Assembly: GCF_016888165.1 (NCBI RefSeq)
Contig: NZ_JACSWC010000163.1
Location: 1 to 56,547, forward strand
Source: Halomicronema sp. CCY15110
Lineage (GTDB): Bacteria > Cyanobacteriota > Cyanobacteriia > Phormidesmidales > Phormidesmidaceae
Length of the DNA: 56,547 nucleotides
Direction: 5' to 3'
This document shows, piece after piece, positions 34,396-44,165 of the stretch (position 1 is its first letter; every line of letters begins with the position of its first letter). Made by a program: the position numbers and the translations under genes. A model generated the notes under the pieces. That model saw nothing but the letters and a program-made list of their open reading frames with translations. It was not told where the DNA came from and did not search any database.

Positions 34396-35202
34396 ATGAG
34401 TTTGGATTCTACCCCAGAGACTGTGGATCTTGAGTCTACCGAGACCACTCCAGAGCCCGCCAAAGTTGAGGTTGACCCCGCGCTCCAGGTGCGGTTCAAA
34501 ACTCAAAATGGCAAAACTTTGCTCCTGCTCCCCCCCGAACCGACAGAGAGTACCGTTTCCCCCTGGGAAGAAATGTGGGAACAGCTCAAACATCGGTTGG
34601 CGGCGGGTGAGCGATTTTGGCAACCGCAAACCGCCATACATCTCATGGCTCGCGATCGCCTGCTCGATGCCCGTCAGCTCCAGATCATTGCCGACGCCCT
34701 CACCGAGGCCAACCTGACGCTTAAGCGGATCTACACCAGCCGTCGCCAAACGGCAGTCGCCGCCGTCACGTTGGGCTACTCTGTTGAACAACAAAATTCC
34801 CTGAGCCATCTCACCCAAGCCGCCCCCCAACCCGGCACGACCCTCGACGATCCGCTCTATCTGCAAAGCACCATTCGCTCCGGCATGGAAATTCGCCATG
34901 CGGGCACTGTGATCATCTTGGGGGATGTGAATCCTGGCGGCAGCCTCATCGCTGAAGGGGATATTGTCGTGTGGGGTCGCCTCAAAGGCTTGGCCCACGC
35001 GGGTGCCAAAGGCAATCGCCAATGTCGCATCATGACCCTGCATATGGAGCCGACTCAGCTCCGCATTGCCGACAAGGTCGCCCGTCCGCCCGAACATCCG
35101 CCTGCTGAATATTTGCCCGAAGTCGCTTACATCGGTGAGGGGGGAATTCGCATTGCCCCGGCGCAGGAGTTCGCCCGCTGGCTGACCGAGCATCAGGCAT
35201 AG
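34396..35202 (+). CDS. minC: Septum-site determining protein MinC
   Basis: A 268-residue FtsZ inhibitor of the Min system. The N-terminal FtsZ-binding part contains SPWEEMWEQLKHRLAAGERF and the C-terminal beta-helix shows GMEIRHAGTVIILGDVNPGG, GSLIAEGDIVVWGRLKGLAHAG and CRIMTLHMEPTQLRIAD. A GTG at 34378 is also in frame; ATG 34396 is preferred. minD and minE, which often follow it in cyanobacteria, are not next to it here. Confidence 0.94.
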   Translation: MSLDSTPETVDLESTETTPEPAKVEVDPALQVRFKTQNGKTLLLLPPEPTESTVSPWEEMWEQLKHRLAAGERFWQPQTAIHLMARDRLLDARQLQIIADALTEANLTLKRIYTSRRQTAVAAVTLGYSVEQQNSLSHLTQAAPQPGTTLDDPLYLQSTIRSGMEIRHAGTVIILGDVNPGGSLIAEGDIVVWGRLKGLAHAGAKGNRQCRIMTLHMEPTQLRIADKVARPPEHPPAEYLPEVAYIGEGGIRIAPAQEFARWLTEHQA

Positions 35203-35283
35203 GTTGGCAGTCTCTAAAATAGGCGCGATCGCCCCTGGTGCCCGCTGATGACTTGCCCCACATCAGGCACAACAGCCATTAAG

Positions 35284-35362
35284 GTGTGTATTTTTGCACA
35301 CAACTTACGGGGAGCCCTCGCCTAGAATAGAGCCATAGAGAACTCAGATTTAATGAGAACTC
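35284..35362. promoter_or_regulatory. Leader with repeats upstream of small Cys protein
   Basis: GTGTG (35284-35288) and CACAC (35297-35301) form a short stem. GAGAACTC occurs twice (35338-35345 and 35355-35362), 17 bases apart. GGGAGGC before ATG 35390 is a good ribosome site. No regulator can be assigned. Confidence 0.35.
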
Positions 35363-35389
35363 GTTAAAGCATTCTGGGAGGCAAATCTA

Positions 35390-35587
35390 ATGTTGGTTGT
35401 CATGATGAAGGATCAACTCCTTGCCCCCAACGCTGTGTGCCAAACCTGCCTCATGGCCGACCAAGGGGGGCAACCCCGGTTTCATCACGGTCGCCTAACC
35501 TGTGGGCGTTCCCTGACAAATCTGCAAGCAGGACAGCCGCCCCAGTATGAATGTCAAATGGGCTTCAAAATTGCGGATATCAGCTAA
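35390..35587 (+). CDS. Small conserved cysteine-containing protein
   Basis: A 65-residue protein with four cysteines (CQTCL near residue 17, LTCG near 36, YECQMGF near 55), which may bind a metal or form disulfides. It opens MLVVMMKDQLLAPNAVCQTC, and a good GGGAGG ribosome site is present. I recognise it only as a cyanobacterial small conserved protein of unknown function. It sits between minC and the Tic20 gene. Confidence 0.65.
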   Translation: MLVVMMKDQLLAPNAVCQTCLMADQGGQPRFHHGRLTCGRSLTNLQAGQPPQYECQMGFKIADIS

Positions 35588-35702
35588 CTGAGCCACTTTG
35601 AGGCATTAGAGTTCAGCAAAAGTCAGCCGTTGCCTCTGCTCGCGCACGATTTGTCGGCTAGCATATGTAATGTTATCTGTTCGCGGAGGCTGAGCGCTTT
35701 CT

Positions 35703-36206
35703 ATGACTTGGCGTGGCACTATCACAGCACAAGATCGCTTTTTTGCTTGCTTGCCCTATTTACTGCCCCTCATCGAAGTTTCTTTGCTGGGGATGTCGTT
35801 TGCCGTCAGATCCGGGATCGGACTCTTTTCTCAGTTTCCGGCTTTAGGCCTGATTTTGGTGCCCCTCAGTCCTCTGATTCGCATTTACACTGGCTTCCCA
35901 TTTGCCGGGCTGATCGTGTTTATTCTGCTGTTGACGCTAGTCGTGCGGAATACCAACATCAGCCACTTCATTCGCTTCAATACGATGCAGGCCATCCTGC
36001 TCGATATTCTGTTGATTCTGGGGCAGATCATTCTGGATTTAGTGCTGGTACCGACCCTGGGAACCGGACTCTTTGTGGACACTATTCTGAATGTGGTGCT
36101 GCTGGGTATCCTCGGGGCGATCGCCTTCTCGGTCGTGCAGTCCATTCGGGGTGAATATCCCGAAATCCCGACCCTGTCTGAAGCTGTCCACATGCAAGTG
36201 CGTTAA
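35703..36206 (+). CDS. Tic20 family protein
   Basis: A 167-residue membrane protein homologous to Tic20, the chloroplast inner-envelope translocon component. The signature RFFACLPYLLPLIEVSLLG (about 13-31) is followed by three more hydrophobic segments and NTNISHFIRFNTMQAILLDI. The function in cyanobacteria is not settled. A strong terminator follows the stop. Confidence 0.9.
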   Translation: MTWRGTITAQDRFFACLPYLLPLIEVSLLGMSFAVRSGIGLFSQFPALGLILVPLSPLIRIYTGFPFAGLIVFILLLTLVVRNTNISHFIRFNTMQAILLDILLILGQIILDLVLVPTLGTGLFVDTILNVVLLGILGAIAFSVVQSIRGEYPEIPTLSEAVHMQVR

Positions 36207-36249
36207 GTCTCAGCAGCAGCGCCGCCCTTCGCTATTAAAACTAAGTTAG

Positions 36250-36285
36250 AAATGGTTCCTCCACAGCGGGGGAACCATTTTTTTT
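36250..36285 (+). terminator. Rho-independent terminator after Tic20 gene
   Basis: AAATGGTTCC (36250-36259) pairs with GGAACCATTT (36271-36280) and is followed by an unbroken T run. It lies 44 bases after the Tic20 stop and before the convergent FAH-family gene. Confidence 0.9.
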
Positions 36286-36334
36286 GGTCCTGTAAAATCT
36301 TCCTGTGTCGGCTTCTTGGCCGCGCCCGCGAGAA

Positions 36335-37186
36335 TTACCAACTCTGCGATTCCATCGAGTCCATCGCCTCGCCCGAATCGAGTGAATCCATGGGGAACAG
36401 TTGGGCGGGCACAGGACGGGCCTGAACGGCATTTTCCAGGGAACCGATGCCTTCAATTTCGACCCGCACGCGATCGCCGATCGCCAAGGGGCCAATGCCC
36501 GCCGGAGTCCCCGTCAGCACCACATCCCCTGGCAATAAAGTCATGATTTGGCTGATGTAGGCCACCAACGCCTCCGGCGAAAAAATCATGTCACTGATTT
36601 CACCACTTTGCACCGGCTCCGGATTTTCATTCAAAAAGGTTTGCAATTTGGCCTCAGGGTTGAGTTCGCGCACAATCCACGGGCCGAGGGGACAAAACGT
36701 GTCGAACCCCTTGGCGCGAATCCATTGATGATCGCGGGCTTGCAAATCGCGAGCGGTGACATCGTTGGCAATGGTGTAGCCCCAAATCTTGTCTCGGGCC
36801 ATGTCTTCGTTGCAGTCAATGCAGCGATCGCCAATCACCAGCGCCAGTTCCCCCTCGTAATCTACCCGCTGCGACTGGGGCGGATACAGAATAGTCGTAT
36901 TTGTGGCAATGACGGCGGTGGACGGCTTCATAAATAGCAGCGGCTCCTCCGGCAAATCGCCCCCCATTTCGGCAGCATGTTTGGCGTAGTTTTTGCCGAC
37001 CGCAATGATTTTTGAGGGCGCACAGGGAGCCAAGAGCTGGTAATTATCCGCCTCTAACACCGTGTCGGTGACTTCCCCCTGTAGCCACGGTGGCGCATCC
37101 AGCACCCGCACAGTGCGGTCAGATTGCAGCAAACCATAGTGGAGTGGCCCCGCCTGCGATTGAACTCGAACGTACCGTTGCGCCAT
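36335..37186 (-). CDS. Fumarylacetoacetate hydrolase family protein
   Basis: A 283-residue FAH-fold enzyme. Metal-binding and core motifs are visible: AVGKNYAKHAAEMG, VDYEGELALVIGDRC (two glutamates), GYTIANDVTARDLQ and the PGDVVLTGTPAGIG loop. Family members hydrolyse or decarboxylate acylpyruvate-type compounds such as oxaloacetate; the substrate here is not certain. ATG 37186 (MAQRYVRVQSQAG) is preferred over 37198. The last 18 residues are an acidic Met/Asp/Ser tail outside the fold. Confidence 0.9.
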   Translation of the reverse strand: MAQRYVRVQSQAGPLHYGLLQSDRTVRVLDAPPWLQGEVTDTVLEADNYQLLAPCAPSKIIAVGKNYAKHAAEMGGDLPEEPLLFMKPSTAVIATNTTILYPPQSQRVDYEGELALVIGDRCIDCNEDMARDKIWGYTIANDVTARDLQARDHQWIRAKGFDTFCPLGPWIVRELNPEAKLQTFLNENPEPVQSGEISDMIFSPEALVAYISQIMTLLPGDVVLTGTPAGIGPLAIGDRVRVEIEGIGSLENAVQARPVPAQLFPMDSLDSGEAMDSMESQSW

Positions 37187-37319
37187 GGATTCCTTCAACT
37201 ACTGGTGGTATGATTGTAAATCCTTGCCTTTCGGCCCATAGCCCAGCGCTCTATCGACAAGCGCATTGCTTGAGGCCATTTATACCGGGAAAGGCCATTT
37301 GTCCACAAGGAGCATAATT

Positions 37320-37697
37320 ATGAAAAGCATGATGTACGAGACGATGTACATTCTGCGGCCCGATATTCAAGAAGAGGTCGTAGATGGTGAGATTGCTCGT
37401 TATCAAGAAATCTTGCAAGAGAACGGCGCGACGATTTTGGAAACCCAGCATCGCGGTAAGCGTCGTCTGGCCTACGAAATTCAAAACCACCGTGAAGGCA
37501 TTTACATCCAGATGAACTATCAGGGCCCCGGCGGCGTGGTTGCGCCGATGGAGCGGGCCATGCGTCTGAGTGAAAATGTCATTCGCTATCTAACGCTGAA
37601 CGTGCCTCTGACCGAAGACTTTTCGGACGCTGATAGCCTGCCGACGGCTGATGCTGTTGGGGCCTCTCCTTCGGCTCCGCCGCCTGGTGCAGCTTAA
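37320..37697 (+). CDS. rpsF: 30S ribosomal protein S6
   Basis: A 125-residue S6 protein of the small ribosomal subunit. [20 protein letters not shown] and [20 protein letters not shown] are typical. It carries an Ala/Pro/Ser-rich C-terminal extension (from about residue 104), which is common in cyanobacteria. An AAGGAG ribosome site precedes ATG 37320. It is alone here, unlike the rpsF-ssb-rpsR cluster of many bacteria. Confidence 0.96.
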   Translation: MKSMMYETMYILRPDIQEEVVDGEIARYQEILQENGATILETQHRGKRRLAYEIQNHREGIYIQMNYQGPGGVVAPMERAMRLSENVIRYLTLNVPLTEDFSDADSLPTADAVGASPSAPPPGAA

Positions 37698-37730
37698 GCG
37701 ATCGCTCAAGCGTCAACCCACATAGTTTGA

Positions 37731-37775
37731 TCAAACCGCCGCTGTTGATTTGTCTGATTAGCAGCGGCGGTTTGA
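37731..37775 (+). terminator. Strong hairpin after rpsF
   Basis: TCAAACCGCCGCTG (37731-37744) and its perfect reverse complement (37762-37775) form a 14-bp stem with a 17-base loop, 34 bases after the rpsF stop. The T tract is weak (TTGTGTC), so termination efficiency is uncertain. Confidence 0.75.
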
Positions 37776-37992
37776 TTGTGTCAATGGGCGCGGTGCCCAG
37801 GGCAAGATGGGAATCTTTCGTCTCGTCAACAGCTGCCATCGGCCTGAAAGCAAGGCCAGCAGACTGATACTGGCGATGGGATCGGCGGGCAAACATAAAC
37901 AATTTGCCACAAAGGGAAATTCTGACCGAAATCCCGGTTAAAAAAAGAGAGTGGCAATCGCTGCCGACTACTACAGAATCAGAGGGCGCACC

Positions 37993-38607
37993 ATGGCCAG
38001 AAAAGATCCCTATGTCGAGTTTCTGAAAGAAGATTTCAATGATCTATTTGGTCAGATGGAATTAACCCCGATTCAGCGGAAATTTTTGACCTCCCGCTGG
38101 TTGGATCAAGTGCTGTGGATGGAAAAGAAGGCCAATCAGTGTCGCGATCGCCACTATCGACTACGATTATCAGCCATTATTCTCGGTGTTCTAGTGCCCA
38201 TCTTGATTGGCATCAATCCGCCCAACCCCAAAGTTGATAAGGCCCTGCAATATGCCACGATTGGTCTGAGCGCGATCGTCGCAGTGAGTGCTGCGGTGGA
38301 GGAGTTCTTTCACTATGGCGAGCGCTGGTATCACTATCGCCGCACGGTAGAATCGCTCAAAACCTATGGTTGGCAGTTCTCGCAGTTGAGTGGCCGCTAC
38401 GCCAAATACCCCACCCATACGATAGCGTTTCAAGACTTTGCGAATCAGGTAGAAGAGGTCATTCAACGGGATGTTGAGATCTATGTCACTCAAGTTGCAA
38501 AGAACGACGAAGAGAGCAGTCAGCCATCGGCATTAGTCACGGGTGCCCTCACGGATATCGACGATTTGCCCGACTCCACTGGGGATGATCATCCCACGCT
38601 ACCGTAA
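37993..38607 (+). CDS. DUF4231 two-helix membrane protein
   Basis: A 204-residue protein of the DUF4231 type. The N-terminal half is amphipathic and acidic (YVEFLKEDFNDLFGQMELTP), followed by two transmembrane helices (about 66-80 and 92-110) separated by INPPNPKVDKALQ, and then a helical basic part with HYRRTVESLKTYGWQFSQLS. DUF4231 is related to the SLATT fold seen in membrane effectors linked to nucleotide-signalling immunity, although solitary members are common. ATG 37993 is chosen over 37951 because the family start is MARKDPYVEF. It lies alone after rpsF. Confidence 0.75.
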   Translation: MARKDPYVEFLKEDFNDLFGQMELTPIQRKFLTSRWLDQVLWMEKKANQCRDRHYRLRLSAIILGVLVPILIGINPPNPKVDKALQYATIGLSAIVAVSAAVEEFFHYGERWYHYRRTVESLKTYGWQFSQLSGRYAKYPTHTIAFQDFANQVEEVIQRDVEIYVTQVAKNDEESSQPSALVTGALTDIDDLPDSTGDDHPTLP

Positions 38608-38842
38608 TGGGTTCGCGCCTGCTCCAGCGACAGCCATGCAGGGTTGACGCATCATCCCACCGCCATGGATGGTGGGCGGAGCGATCACCCGATGCCACCG
38701 ATCTCCGCTTCATCTGAGCGCTTCGTCAGCCGATGCCTCTTGGTTCAACGGAAACTGCAGAAACAGGATTGAATGTTGGCTCCAGATCGGGATGTATCTT
38801 GGCGCGATCGCCGACGTTGGTTGGGGCCATTCCCCCGCTTCA
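38608..38842. other. Intergenic region between convergent genes
   Basis: A gap of 235 bases with one HIP1 octamer and no clear hairpin or gene. An open plus-strand frame through it is a shadow of the K+ channel gene. Confidence 0.35.
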
Positions 38843-39898
38843 TCACCGCCGCAACCGCGCTCCCCGATAGCGCATTTCACGTCTCATCGCCGCTTGTTGG
38901 CCAAAGTTGGGCATGTCGCCTTGATGCCCCATCAACATCAGCGTGTCACCTTTGGCGAGATAGAGACTCCGCGCCGGATGCACAACCACTTCGCCTTCAG
39001 CTCGGCGCAGCGCCACAATGATGAACGTCCCTTTGCCCCGCACTTCCACATCGCCAACGGTGCCGCCCACCAGCGATTCCTCAATGATGAGCTCTTGAAT
39101 TTGGATGTCTAGCTCTGCCAAGAGTTCGTTGAGGCCCGCTTGGCCATCGGGTTGAGCTAGAAAATCCACCGCTGCGGGATTGGTGATTAAGTGAGCCATG
39201 CGAGCCGCACTGATGGTGGCGGGCAGCACAACGTGATTGGCTCCCGCCAGACGCAACTTCTTCTCCGTGGAGGGGATTTCGCCCCGCGCCAGGATAATCA
39301 AATCTGAGTTCATTTCCCGCGCCGTGAGGGTAATGAAGACATTCGCGGCATCGTTGGGCAGTACGGTCGCCAAGACCTTCGCCTTGTGAATTTGCACCGC
39401 TTCTAGATTCATTTCATCGGTGGCGTTGCCCAGATACATGAGATAGCCCTGTTCGCGAGCTAGTTCAATGCGATCGGCGTCGTTATCCACCACTATGAAA
39501 GGCTGATGCGCGACTTTGAGCTGCCGCGCGACCATCTGACCAATACGCCCAAAGCCACAAATGATAACGTGTTCATCGAGGAGCTCAATATCTTTGTTCA
39601 TACGTTTGACGTTGAGGAGCTTGCGAATTTCGCCTTCGGTGATGAGTTGCACAAAGCCTGACACGGTGTAGGCCACGGACAAGACACCCGCAATAATGAC
39701 GAGAATGGTAAAAACTTTAAGCGTGGTTGAGGTGAGCGGTTGCACCTCGCCATAGCCCACGCCAAAAATCGTGATTACTACCATGTAAATGGCATCTAGC
39801 AGCGTCCACCCAGCGCTGACGTAGCCGGTAACGGCAATAATGACCGTCACCAAGAAGGTGGCAATGCCGGTAACAATGCGCTGAAAGGAGGTTTGCAT
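38843..39898 (-). CDS. Potassium channel with TrkA/RCK domains
   Basis: A 351-residue protein: two transmembrane helices with the pore loop TIFGVGYGEVQPLT (the filter reads GVGYG), an RCK/TrkA-N domain with Rossmann motif VIICGFGRIGQMVARQL (about 108-124), and a TrkA-C domain (about 255-330). It is a Kch-type, ligand-gated K+ channel. The open frame extends to 40039, but ATG 39898 (MQTSFQRIVTG) is just before the first helix and matches the family; the GGAGG before it is a good ribosome site. Confidence 0.9.
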   Translation of the reverse strand: MQTSFQRIVTGIATFLVTVIIAVTGYVSAGWTLLDAIYMVVITIFGVGYGEVQPLTSTTLKVFTILVIIAGVLSVAYTVSGFVQLITEGEIRKLLNVKRMNKDIELLDEHVIICGFGRIGQMVARQLKVAHQPFIVVDNDADRIELAREQGYLMYLGNATDEMNLEAVQIHKAKVLATVLPNDAANVFITLTAREMNSDLIILARGEIPSTEKKLRLAGANHVVLPATISAARMAHLITNPAAVDFLAQPDGQAGLNELLAELDIQIQELIIEESLVGGTVGDVEVRGKGTFIIVALRRAEGEVVVHPARSLYLAKGDTLMLMGHQGDMPNFGQQAAMRREMRYRGARLRR

Positions 39899-40142
39899 GG
39901 CAGTGACCGAAACTGCCTGTATCGTAGGCGAGTTTGCCGCCCGAAAAAGGCAGCCCAGGCTACGATCGCGGAATCTCTCCGCGACCGATTGATGGCAGCG
40001 CGATCGCCCCCAACCGCCCTTGAGTGCAGAAATTGCCAAGTTTCACAGAGTTATCACACCGCTGCAACAGGACTGTCACACCGACTGTCTACTCTAAGGG
40101 TGTTAGACAGCAAACGTCCCTATACAGAACGGGAAGACACCC

Positions 40143-41372
40143 ATGAGAGACCACGTGAAATCGACAGCTTCCTCACACCACCCAGCTCGGTGGGTTTCGC
40201 GTACCGGGCAATCTTTATTGTTAATGCTGGCGGGTGCAGGACTAGCCACCGCAGGCACGGGCGCCCTGCAAGCGATGCAGCCCAGCTTTTTAGAAGAACC
40301 CCAGGTTCAGAGCCAACCCGAAGAAGCGGCGGACCCCCTCGCGATCGCCCCTCGTGTTAACGCTCCCAGCACCTCCAGTTTCGTTGCCGACATTGTAAAA
40401 GACGCGGGACAAGCCGTTGTGCGCATTGATGCGTCGCGCACGGTCACCAGCCGCGCACCAGCAGCGTTTCAAAATCCCTTCTTTCAGGAATTCTTTGGCG
40501 ACCTACCCGAAAGTCAAGAGCGCGTGGAGCAGGGCATCGGCTCTGGCTTCATCGTCTCGGCGGACGGCACCATCTTTACCAATGCCCATGTGGTGGATGG
40601 CGCTGATACCGTGCAAGTGACCCTCAAAGATGGTCGCGTGGTGGATGGCACCGTCGTCGGCACCGACCCGCTGACCGATGTCGCAGTCATTGATATTGAT
40701 GCGGATAATTTGCCCACCGTCCCCCTCAGTGACTCCAACCAGTTGCAGCCGGGAGAATGGGCGATCGCGATCGGCAATCCCCTGGGTCTCGACAATACCG
40801 TCACCGTCGGCATCGTCAGCGCCACTGGCCGCACCAGTGGACAAATCGGCGTTGCGGACAAGCGGGTTGACTTCATCCAGACCGACGCCGCGATTAACCC
40901 CGGTAACTCCGGCGGTCCCTTGCTCAATGAGCGGGGCGAAGTCATCGGCATGAATACCGCCATCATCCAAAACGCTCAGGGCATCGGCTTTGCCATCCCC
41001 ATCAATGATGTGGGACGCATTGCCCAACAGCTTGTGACTAACGGTGAAGTCGCACACCCTTATGTCGGTATCCGCATGGTGGCCCTGACCGAGCAGAATA
41101 AAGAGGCGATCGCGGATCAAACGGGCCTAGACGTAGCGGACGAAGAGGGCATTTTGGTTGCTGATGTCGTCAGCAACTCCCCCGCTGCCCGCGCCGGCCT
41201 CAAGGCTGGCGATATTCTCGTCTCGATCGGGGGCCAGCCCGTAACCGAAGCCGCCGAAGTGCAAAACTTGGTCGAAGCCGCCGGGGTGGGCCAAGACCTG
41301 AGCCTACAGGTGCGCCGCAACGGTCGCGTCGAAACCCTCACCGTGCAGCCAGAAGCCCTGCCCAACGGCTAA
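40143..41372 (+). CDS. HtrA/Deg-family serine protease with PDZ
   Basis: A 409-residue protease of the HtrA/HhoA/HhoB type. The catalytic triad is visible as H in TNAHVVDG, D in [10 protein letters not shown] and S in [11 protein letters not shown] single PDZ domain follows (about 300-395, [20 protein letters not shown]). The N-terminus has a hydrophobic segment ([19 protein letters not shown]) consistent with export or anchoring, and these proteases act in the periplasm or thylakoid lumen. I do not assign which of the three paralogues it is. A strong terminator follows the gene. Confidence 0.94.
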   Translation: MRDHVKSTASSHHPARWVSRTGQSLLLMLAGAGLATAGTGALQAMQPSFLEEPQVQSQPEEAADPLAIAPRVNAPSTSSFVADIVKDAGQAVVRIDASRTVTSRAPAAFQNPFFQEFFGDLPESQERVEQGIGSGFIVSADGTIFTNAHVVDGADTVQVTLKDGRVVDGTVVGTDPLTDVAVIDIDADNLPTVPLSDSNQLQPGEWAIAIGNPLGLDNTVTVGIVSATGRTSGQIGVADKRVDFIQTDAAINPGNSGGPLLNERGEVIGMNTAIIQNAQGIGFAIPINDVGRIAQQLVTNGEVAHPYVGIRMVALTEQNKEAIADQTGLDVADEEGILVADVVSNSPAARAGLKAGDILVSIGGQPVTEAAEVQNLVEAAGVGQDLSLQVRRNGRVETLTVQPEALPNG

Positions 41373-41410
41373 CCCCTGGGCTCCGAATTTCAGTGTTACT
41401 CACACCACCG

Positions 41411-41443
41411 TGGGAGTGTCAGCAGCGACACTCCCATTTTTTT
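41411..41443 (+). terminator. Rho-independent terminator after HtrA gene
   Basis: TGGGAGTGTC (41411-41420) pairs perfectly with GACACTCCCA (41427-41436), with a six-base loop and a seven-T tract. It ends the protease transcript 38 bases after its stop. Confidence 0.93.
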
Positions 41444-41626
41444 ATGGGGCGAACCTGACCGCCTGCCCTTAGGGAAACGCTTCACGCACCGCAGCAAACG
41501 ATGTCGAATCGCTCTTAGTTCAGGCATACTGTTTAAAGTGGACTGTGATTATTCGTTCGCGATTTCCTCCAATCGCCCCATCTACCCCCCCAAAACTCCC
41601 ATCCTGTTTGGGAATAAAACATCACC

Positions 41627-42820
41627 ATGTTGGATTTAATGAAGCTGGCCCAACAAATGCAGGGCATTAGTCAGCATCTCAAAGCCGAAGCGGAAGCCGC
41701 TGGCCGGCGCGTCACGATCGCCAGCAAACTCATGGCCCAAGCCCAAACCCATCAAGACGAACTGGTGGCATTGTGGGAAACCTGGCGAGATCGCATTCCC
41801 TTTGCCATGGCCTGTCCCGTGGAACCGTTGGCGACGTGTCTCCCCATCCAAGCGGCCCCAGACGCCCACACCGTGCTCGCCACCGACGGCTCCCAAATTT
41901 CCCCCAGCCACCACGAAATTGCTTACTGCTACCTGCTCAACGTGGGGCGCATTATTTTGCACTACGGGCAAAGCCGCTTTCCCCTGCTGGATAGTTTGCC
42001 CGAAGTGATCTATCGGCCCGAAGATCTCTACATTTCGCGCCAGTGGGGCATCAGCACCGAAGAGTGGATGGGCCACCGCCGGACTGTGGCAGAGGCCGAG
42101 ACCCTGGCCGACTTAGCCGCAGGCTTACCCGTTGACCCAGCTGAAGCCGACCAGCCACCGACGCTGGCTCTGACGGATGGCTCCCTGATCTACTGGTTTT
42201 TAGAAGAGTTGCCCCGTGAGGCCCGCGATCGCATCCTGCCCCCCATCCTCGCCGCATGGGATCGATTACAGGGTCAGCGCATTCCCCTGGTTGGGTATGT
42301 CAGTGCCTCCCGCAGTGGCGAGGCACTGAACTTTTTGCGGTTGCAGAGTTGTCCCTTTGAGGTGCCCGACTGCCAGACCCACTGTGCCGAAGACCGCGAT
42401 CGCGCCCCCTGCCAGGTATTTTCTCCTTTGCGAGATGTCGCCTTGGGGGCCACCCAGCTAGAGCCCGGCCAGCGCGGGCCACTCTGGCGCAGTTCCGTCG
42501 GTATCTTGGATGACTATGGGCCTCACCATATTTACTTTTGCTATGTACATGTGGGGGCGGAGGTGGCGCGGATCGAAATGCCGGAGTGGGTGGCGTTGAG
42601 TGCGCCCCTCCGCGACAGTGCGCTAGAGATGGTGATTACGCAGGTGCAAAAGGGCTACGGTTACCCGATCGCGCTGGCCGAAGCCCACAACCAAGCCGTG
42701 GTCAGAGGGGGCGATCGCACTCGCTTTTTCGCCCTGCTGGAGCGGGAAATGATTCGCGCGGGCCTGCAAAACGTCACGACCTCTTTCAAAGAAGCGCGCA
42801 AACGCGGCAGCATTGCCTAG
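41627..42820 (+). CDS. nurA: NurA-domain nuclease
   Basis: A 397-residue NurA-family nuclease, related to the archaeal 5'-3' nuclease that works with HerA in DNA end resection. The acidic active-site motifs are visible: LATDGSQISPSHHE (about 83-96) and LALTDGSLIYWFLEE (about 180-194), plus the late AEAHNQAVVRGGDR. In cyanobacteria NurA is usually encoded away from HerA, and no herA gene lies here. An overlapping shadow frame is ignored. Confidence 0.9.
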   Translation: MLDLMKLAQQMQGISQHLKAEAEAAGRRVTIASKLMAQAQTHQDELVALWETWRDRIPFAMACPVEPLATCLPIQAAPDAHTVLATDGSQISPSHHEIAYCYLLNVGRIILHYGQSRFPLLDSLPEVIYRPEDLYISRQWGISTEEWMGHRRTVAEAETLADLAAGLPVDPAEADQPPTLALTDGSLIYWFLEELPREARDRILPPILAAWDRLQGQRIPLVGYVSASRSGEALNFLRLQSCPFEVPDCQTHCAEDRDRAPCQVFSPLRDVALGATQLEPGQRGPLWRSSVGILDDYGPHHIYFCYVHVGAEVARIEMPEWVALSAPLRDSALEMVITQVQKGYGYPIALAEAHNQAVVRGGDRTRFFALLEREMIRAGLQNVTTSFKEARKRGSIA

Positions 42821-42897
42821 TCGTGCCAAGTTCAGCCGATCAGCAATGAGGGTAGCTGAACCATTCTGGCGAGACGGACGCCAGTCTGACGCCAGAC

Positions 42898-43635
42898 TTA
42901 GGAAACCGTGGCGCGGCGACGGCCCTGGGTAAAGGGGCTGCAAGCCTCTTCCAGCGATCGCGTGCGGTATACCGACTCAAACACGTTGAACTGATGCACA
43001 ATTTCATGATCAATATCAAGAGCAGTCAGCCAGCCACTCCGTGGATGATATGCGCCCGTGTCGATATCTAGCCAGCCTGGCCCTTCGACAATCTGGCCCG
43101 GCTCAATGTCGGGAAACGTAAAGGTGATGGTGTGCCCCGTGATGATCAGCTTGTTTTGAAAATAGGGCGTTGGGGCGCTGTGAAAGGCATCGCGAATCCA
43201 ACAAAACTCGTTGGCCGTTTGCTCGTCAATCGCCAAGGTGGGCTCTAAGCCCGCATGAACCAGCCAAATATCGCCTAAATCAAGGTGCAGCGGCAGGGTC
43301 CGGAACCATTCCATATGCTCCGACAACAGCTCCACATCGTGATCGTAGCTCGCCAGAGTTGATTGCCCACCGCTGTAGAGCCACGCCTGGAGAATATGAG
43401 CAGCGTTCTGCGTTTTAGCAAACGCATCCAGCAGTAACTGCTCATGATTACCCAAGACGCAGGTAAATTCGTGCTCGCGAATGTAACTGACGACTTTGGC
43501 ACTTTGAGGTCCCCGATCGATCAGGTCACCCACGCAATAAACCTGATCGGTGGCCGTGGGGGCAACCTTGTCGAGCAAATGTCTCAGGCCCACGTAATGG
43601 CCATGAATATCGCCGATAAAAATACGTCGAGACAT
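42898..43635 (-). CDS. PPP-family metallophosphatase
   Basis: A 245-residue calcineurin-like phosphatase. The metal-binding motifs are complete: FIGDIHGH (residues 6-13), VGDLIDRGPQ (about 35-44) and LGNHEQ. The later GHTITF and DTGAYH also fit bacterial PPP phosphatases. It may dephosphorylate Ser/Thr proteins or small substrates such as ApppA; the substrate is not decided by sequence. Confidence 0.93.
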   Translation of the reverse strand: MSRRIFIGDIHGHYVGLRHLLDKVAPTATDQVYCVGDLIDRGPQSAKVVSYIREHEFTCVLGNHEQLLLDAFAKTQNAAHILQAWLYSGGQSTLASYDHDVELLSEHMEWFRTLPLHLDLGDIWLVHAGLEPTLAIDEQTANEFCWIRDAFHSAPTPYFQNKLIITGHTITFTFPDIEPGQIVEGPGWLDIDTGAYHPRSGWLTALDIDHEIVHQFNVFESVYRTRSLEEACSPFTQGRRRATVS

Positions 43636-43814
43636 AGGTAAAAGGGAAGCAACAGACGATTAACAGAGCGAGGGGCGGCGCGACGCGAACACATGACTCA
43701 AAGTGATCAGGCTTCATTAAAGCTAACAGACTTAGCGCGTCAGGATCCGTAAATCTTCTTAGAAGCAGGGGCAATGAACGGTGTGCAAAAATCGGCTAGC
43801 GTCAGGATTTTCAA

Positions 43815-44099
43815 CTAGCTGCGGCGATCGCGCTGGATATCGTAAATCGCCTTCTCGACACACCAACGTTTAGAACGATCAGGGTGATTAAAGGCGTTCC
43901 GTTCAATTAAACGTTCCGAAACCCGTCGATCCTTGGTCAAGCGATCAAGCCGCCGCATGAGTTTGTCCGGCACGGCCGCATGCCGGGAACGCATCCTCCC
44001 GCTACGGGACGGCACCAACCGACGACCAGCGGTTTTCCGCCGGTTTAACCACCAGATTGCCGCGCCCAAGATCGCGATCGCTAATAGAACTTCAACCAT
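43815..44099 (-). CDS. Small membrane-anchored basic protein
   Basis: A 94-residue protein starting with one transmembrane helix (VEVLLAIAILGAAIWWL, residues 2-18), then a very basic cytoplasmic part (RRKTAGRRLVPSRSGRMRSR) and a tail with RSKRWCVEKAIYDIQRDRRS. It is a recognisable conserved hypothetical in cyanobacteria, but I do not know its function. It lies just downstream of yidD on the same strand. Confidence 0.7.
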   Translation of the reverse strand: MVEVLLAIAILGAAIWWLNRRKTAGRRLVPSRSGRMRSRHAAVPDKLMRRLDRLTKDRRVSERLIERNAFNHPDRSKRWCVEKAIYDIQRDRRS

Positions 44100-44165
44100 C
44101 GAGATTGTTCAGAGATGAAAAGCACCCAGCCGCACCCTCCGTTTTCTTGAGGCCAGCGTCATAGC

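Noticed and set aside
35630-36154. 174-residue plus-strand frame overlapping the Tic20 gene
   Set aside because: It is out of frame with the clear Tic20 signature and has no recognisable domain.
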